From: an uncultured Chitinophagaceae bacterium
Lineage (GTDB): Bacteria > Bacteroidota > Bacteroidia > Chitinophagales > Chitinophagaceae
Assembly: GCA_946479005.1 (NCBI GenBank)
Contig: CAMLEM010000064.1
Location: 1-7,889, forward strand
Reading direction: 5' to 3'
DNA: 7,889 bases
In this document: positions 6,198 through 7,889 of the stretch, piece after piece
Numbering within the stretch: position 1 is the stretch's first letter
Layout of the letters: the number at the start of each line of letters is the position of its first letter
Made by a program: the position numbers and the translations under genes
Notes under the pieces: generated by a model
What the model was told of the DNA's origin: nothing
Databases searched by the model: none
Seen by the model: the letters and a program-made list of their open reading frames with translations, nothing else

Positions 6198-6683
6198 TTA
6201 GATCACATTTTCCATTTTCACCAGGTATTCCTTCAATTGAAGCCTGGCCCGGTGCAGGTACACTTTCACCTGGCTTTCATTGAGGTTCATTATCTCACCG
6301 ATCTCCGCGTAGCTGTAACCTTCATAGTCTTTCAGCATCACCAGCGACCTTTGTGTCTCACTCAGCCTGGCCAGCGCCACTTCCAGTATCTTTTTCAGGT
6401 TATTCGCCGGTTTGTCCTGCACCCTCGACCCCTCGTTGAATTCTTCCCGGAGCTGGATCCTTTTCACTTTCCGGATATGGTCGATCATCTGGTGGTAGGC
6501 CACGGTAAAAAGATAGGATTTGCTCTTGGCCGGGTCTACTTCCTCCCGGTTCTTCCACATCTTCTCATAGGCGGTCTGGACCACATCGCGCGCGTCTTCT
6601 TCGTGCTTTAAGTTCTTGTAAATGAACCTATAAACGTTATCCGCGTGAGCGGTTACACAGTCATTATACTCTCTTTCAGTCAT
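6198..6683 (-). CDS. ECF-type RNA polymerase sigma factor (sigma-70 family)
   Basis: This 161-residue protein has the two-domain layout and length of ECF sigma factors. Region 2 covers about 10-75: AHADNVYRFIYKNLKHEEDA, then the core-binding segment DARDVVQTAYEKMWKN (30-45) and the -10-recognising part YLFTVAYHQMIDHIRK (57-72). Region 4 covers about 97-153: ALARLSETQRSLVMLKDYEG followed by the helix-turn-helix YSYAEIGEIMNLNESQVKVY and RARLQLKEYL. It should direct RNA polymerase to a small regulon that may include its own operon. ATG 6683 is the first start of the frame that keeps region 2 whole, and no Shine-Dalgarno is visible. The probable anti-sigma factor follows after 15 bases and an outer-membrane barrel after that. 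No FecR or TonB receptor gene is present, so this is not the classic iron-type arrangement. Activating signal unknown. Confidence 0.95.
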   Translation of the reverse strand: MTEREYNDCVTAHADNVYRFIYKNLKHEEDARDVVQTAYEKMWKNREEVDPAKSKSYLFTVAYHQMIDHIRKVKRIQLREEFNEGSRVQDKPANNLKKILEVALARLSETQRSLVMLKDYEGYSYAEIGEIMNLNESQVKVYLHRARLQLKEYLVKMENVI

Positions 6684-6733
6684 TTGGTGTTACAGCCGGT
6701 TCTACATAATACGGCCTGGAGGGGAATTAGTTA

Positions 6734-6741
6734 CAAAAATA
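6734..6741 (-). promoter_or_regulatory. Candidate -7 box of the sigma operon promoter
   Basis: TATTTTTG on the minus strand matches the Bacteroidota primary-sigma -7 consensus TAnnTTTG at all defined positions. It lies 50 bases upstream of the sigma start and would give a leader of roughly 40 bases. No TTTG is seen at the expected -33 distance, and the region is AT-rich, so a chance match is possible. Confidence 0.4.
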
Positions 6742-6809
6742 ATTAAATAAGGCCTTGAAAGTGGATTTCTCCGTTCCTCTGTTAAATAGTTGGTTAGATT
6801 TATGCCCTT

Positions 6810-7163
6810 ATGAGGAATCTGATTCGCGCAGAAGAATTGGCCATGTTCGGAGCAAGTATCTATGCGCTTTCCCTTTTTTACGTGCCCTGGTGGTGTTATG
6901 TCCTGCTTGCCCTGGGGCCGGATATCAGTATGATCGCCTATGCGGCCGGAAACCGGGCGGGAGCCGTTTTTTATAATATATTTCATCATAAGGGAGTAGC
7001 AGTAGTCGTATTCCTCACCGGGCTATTATTACCTGATACTGCCGTGCAGGTTGCGGGCATCATCATTTTCGGACATTCCTCGATGGACCGGGTTTTTGGA
7101 TATGGCCTGAAGTATTCACGGGGATTTGGATACACCCATTTGGGCGAGATCGGGAGGAAATGA
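6810..7163 (+). CDS. DUF4260 family membrane protein
   Basis: This 117-residue hydrophobic protein matches the DUF4260 family as I know it, in length and in conserved points: the opening RAEELAMF (6-13); GPDISMIAY (36-44); YNIFHH (55-60); HSSMDRVFGYGLKY (89-102); and the closing THLGEIGRK (109-117). About four membrane segments are apparent (roughly 8-24, 26-44, 62-75 and 77-91), so it sits in the inner membrane. The family has no established function. The gene is divergent from the sigma factor, with 126 bases between the starts, and convergent with the small protein after it, leaving 8 bases between stop codons. A -7-like TAGATTTA lies at 6795-6802, only 7 bases before ATG 6810, which would imply an almost leaderless transcript. 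An earlier ATG at 6802 is closed after three codons and is not the start. Confidence 0.87.
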   Translation: MRNLIRAEELAMFGASIYALSLFYVPWWCYVLLALGPDISMIAYAAGNRAGAVFYNIFHHKGVAVVVFLTGLLLPDTAVQVAGIIIFGHSSMDRVFGYGLKYSRGFGYTHLGEIGRK

Positions 7164-7171
7164 TCTTCTTG

Positions 7172-7393
7172 TCAGTTGATTACCGAAATAAATTGCGTAG
7201 AGAGATTTTCAATACGCATTTCCGATCCTTTTGAAGGGGAATCCGTACAGGTATTTTTGAGATTTTTAATACACGTCGGTTTTGGAGTCTCCGGCTTCGG
7301 CATTTTTCTTTCGGCGCGGGTCTGGCTGAAAATAAAGATGCAAACGGCAAGAACCAGGATGGGGATGCCGAATCCCAGGAGTTGTTTTTGCAT
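7172..7393 (-). CDS. Small single-pass membrane protein, unknown function
   Basis: I do not recognise this 73-residue protein. It has a hydrophobic segment at about 6-23 (LGFGIPILVLAVCIFIFS) followed directly by a basic stretch (RAERK, 26-30), a Pro/Lys-rich linker (MPKPETPKPT) and a polar tail with two cysteines (Cys41, Cys49) that could pair if exported. Basic residues after the helix suggest a C-terminus in the cytoplasm, which argues against the disulfide; topology is therefore open. Two other frames of similar size overlap it on both strands. I prefer this one because its hydrophobic helix plus soluble tail is protein-like and it has a -7-like TACTTTCG at 7421-7414, 20 bases before its ATG. 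It stands alone, divergent from kbl and convergent with the DUF4260 gene. Confidence 0.6.
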   Translation of the reverse strand: MQKQLLGFGIPILVLAVCIFIFSQTRAERKMPKPETPKPTCIKNLKNTCTDSPSKGSEMRIENLSTQFISVIN

Positions 7394-7413
7394 AAGCCGG
7401 TTTTGAAGTTCAA

Positions 7414-7421
7414 CGAAAGTA
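7414..7421 (-). promoter_or_regulatory. Candidate -7 box for the small membrane protein gene
   Basis: TACTTTCG on the minus strand matches TAnnTTTG except for one base and lies 20 bases before ATG 7393, a usual distance in Bacteroidota. The -33 TTTG element is not seen at the right spacing. Confidence 0.4.
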
Positions 7422-7482
7422 AAAAGTCAAATGTTACAGTTTTGTGAAAGGAAAGTAATCCGTCCATCAAAAAAACTACTGT

Positions 7483-7490
7483 TACCTTTA
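7483..7490 (+). promoter_or_regulatory. Candidate -7 box for kbl
   Basis: TACCTTTA matches TAnnTTTG except for the last base and lies 18 bases before ATG 7509, which would give a leader of about 10 bases. No Shine-Dalgarno is seen before the start (TTAATCCAA), in keeping with the phylum. A -33 TTTG at the normal spacing is missing. Confidence 0.4.
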
Positions 7491-7508
7491 AATCTTTAAT
7501 TAATCCAA

Positions 7509-7889
7509 ATGAACAAGAAATTCGCGGCCCGCATTGCGGCAGAACTCGACGCGATCCGGCAAGCCGGACTTTTTAAGAAGGAAAGGATCATTGAAAGTAC
7601 CCAGGGGGCGGAGATCATTGTGAATGGAAAAAAGGTGCTGAATTTTTGTGCCAACAACTACCTGGGTTTATCCAGTCACCCCAAAGTGATAGAAGCGGCG
7701 CATAAGGCCATTGACGAGCGCGGATATGGAATGAGCAGTGTTCGTTTCATCTGCGGCACCCAGGATATACATAAACAGCTTGAAAAAAAGATCTCCGAAT
7801 TCCTGGGCACGGAGGATTCGATCCTTTATGCAGCGGCATTCGATGCCAATGGCGGCGTGTTCGAACCCCTTTTTAATGAAGAAGATGCC
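7509..7889 (+). CDS. kbl: Glycine C-acetyltransferase (2-amino-3-ketobutyrate CoA ligase), N-terminal part (cut by window edge)
   Basis: The frame from ATG 7509 is open to the window edge and gives 127 of the usual roughly 395 residues. It aligns closely with E. coli Kbl as I recall it: an opening helix then GLFKKERII (21-29), NFCANNYLGL (46-55), GYGMSSVRFICGTQDIHKQLE (73-93) and the segment ILYAAAFDANGGVFEPL (106-122). Strict conservation of RFICGTQ and FDANGG separates it from the related AONS and ALAS enzymes of the same PLP-dependent alpha-oxoamine synthase family. The PLP lysine lies beyond the edge. The enzyme uses CoA to cleave 2-amino-3-ketobutyrate, made by threonine dehydrogenase, into glycine and acetyl-CoA. 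Whether a threonine dehydrogenase gene follows cannot be seen. Confidence 0.95.
   Translation, partial: MNKKFAARIAAELDAIRQAGLFKKERIIESTQGAEIIVNGKKVLNFCANNYLGLSSHPKVIEAAHKAIDERGYGMSSVRFICGTQDIHKQLEKKISEFLGTEDSILYAAAFDANGGVFEPLFNEEDA

Noticed and set aside
6193..6207. Palindrome TGTGATTAGATCACA at the end of the sigma gene, resembling a CRP-type site
   Set aside because: The spacer is 5 bases, not the 6 of CRP sites; it includes the sigma stop codon and lies inside an operon, where an operator would make little sense. Probably chance.
6705..6737. A TTTG (6737-6734) with TATTATG (6711-6705) as a -33/-7 promoter pair for the sigma gene
   Set aside because: The spacing is 22 bases, not about 19, and TATTATG is a poor -7 match. 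The overlapping TATTTTTG at 6741-6734 fits better as a -7 box.
7176..7470. Two other open frames (76 codons plus, 96 codons minus) overlapping the small membrane protein
   Set aside because: Neither shows a coherent hydrophobic or domain pattern like the 73-residue frame, and the 96-codon frame runs through the kbl/small-protein promoter region.

Overview
The window looks like ordinary chromosomal DNA from a member of the Bacteroidota, probably near the Chitinophagaceae; the family placement is inference. The basis is: start codons with weak or no Shine-Dalgarno sequence; TAnnTTTG-like -7 boxes close upstream of several genes; an ECF sigma factor, membrane-anchored partner and outer-membrane barrel in one operon; and an exported protein whose predicted mature end starts with Gln. 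There are no tRNA or rRNA genes, insertion sequences, CRISPR arrays or phage genes. No stretch over 300 bases lacks a gene. The longest gap (4015-4248) holds one strong terminator and otherwise nothing recognisable.

Layout. (1) 1-491, minus: N-terminal part of an MFS transporter of the metabolite:H+ symporter type, cut by the left edge. (2) 557-3461, plus: acetyl-CoA synthetase, overlapped by 14 bases by a membrane-anchored alpha/beta hydrolase. These form a two-gene unit divergent from the transporter. (3) 3451-4014, minus: an exported YkuD-type L,D-transpeptidase, convergent with the hydrolase and overlapping its 3' end by 11 bases. (4) 6683 down to 4249, minus: an operon of ECF sigma factor, a single-pass membrane protein (probable anti-sigma factor with a duplicated N-terminal module) and an outer-membrane beta-barrel protein, closed by a perfect 14-bp-stem hairpin at 4195-4228. 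(5) 6810-7163, plus: a DUF4260 membrane protein, divergent from the sigma factor. (6) 7172-7393, minus: a small one-TM protein. (7) 7509 to the right edge, plus: the start of glycine C-acetyltransferase (kbl), divergent from the small protein.

How the genes may work together. The synthetase activates acetate to acetyl-CoA and the divergent symporter may import an organic acid, though its substrate cannot be read here. The sigma operon is best read as an envelope signalling unit: sigma factor in the cytoplasm, a partner spanning the inner membrane with a long periplasmic region, and a barrel in the outer membrane. Kbl belongs to threonine breakdown (2-amino-3-ketobutyrate plus CoA to glycine plus acetyl-CoA).

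I see no clear evidence of a wholly new system. The parts most worth a second look are the duplicated N-terminal module and conserved-looking C-terminal tail of the sigma partner, the sigma-partner-barrel unit as a whole, and an 11-base sequence shared by the upstream regions of the sigma gene and the transporter gene.
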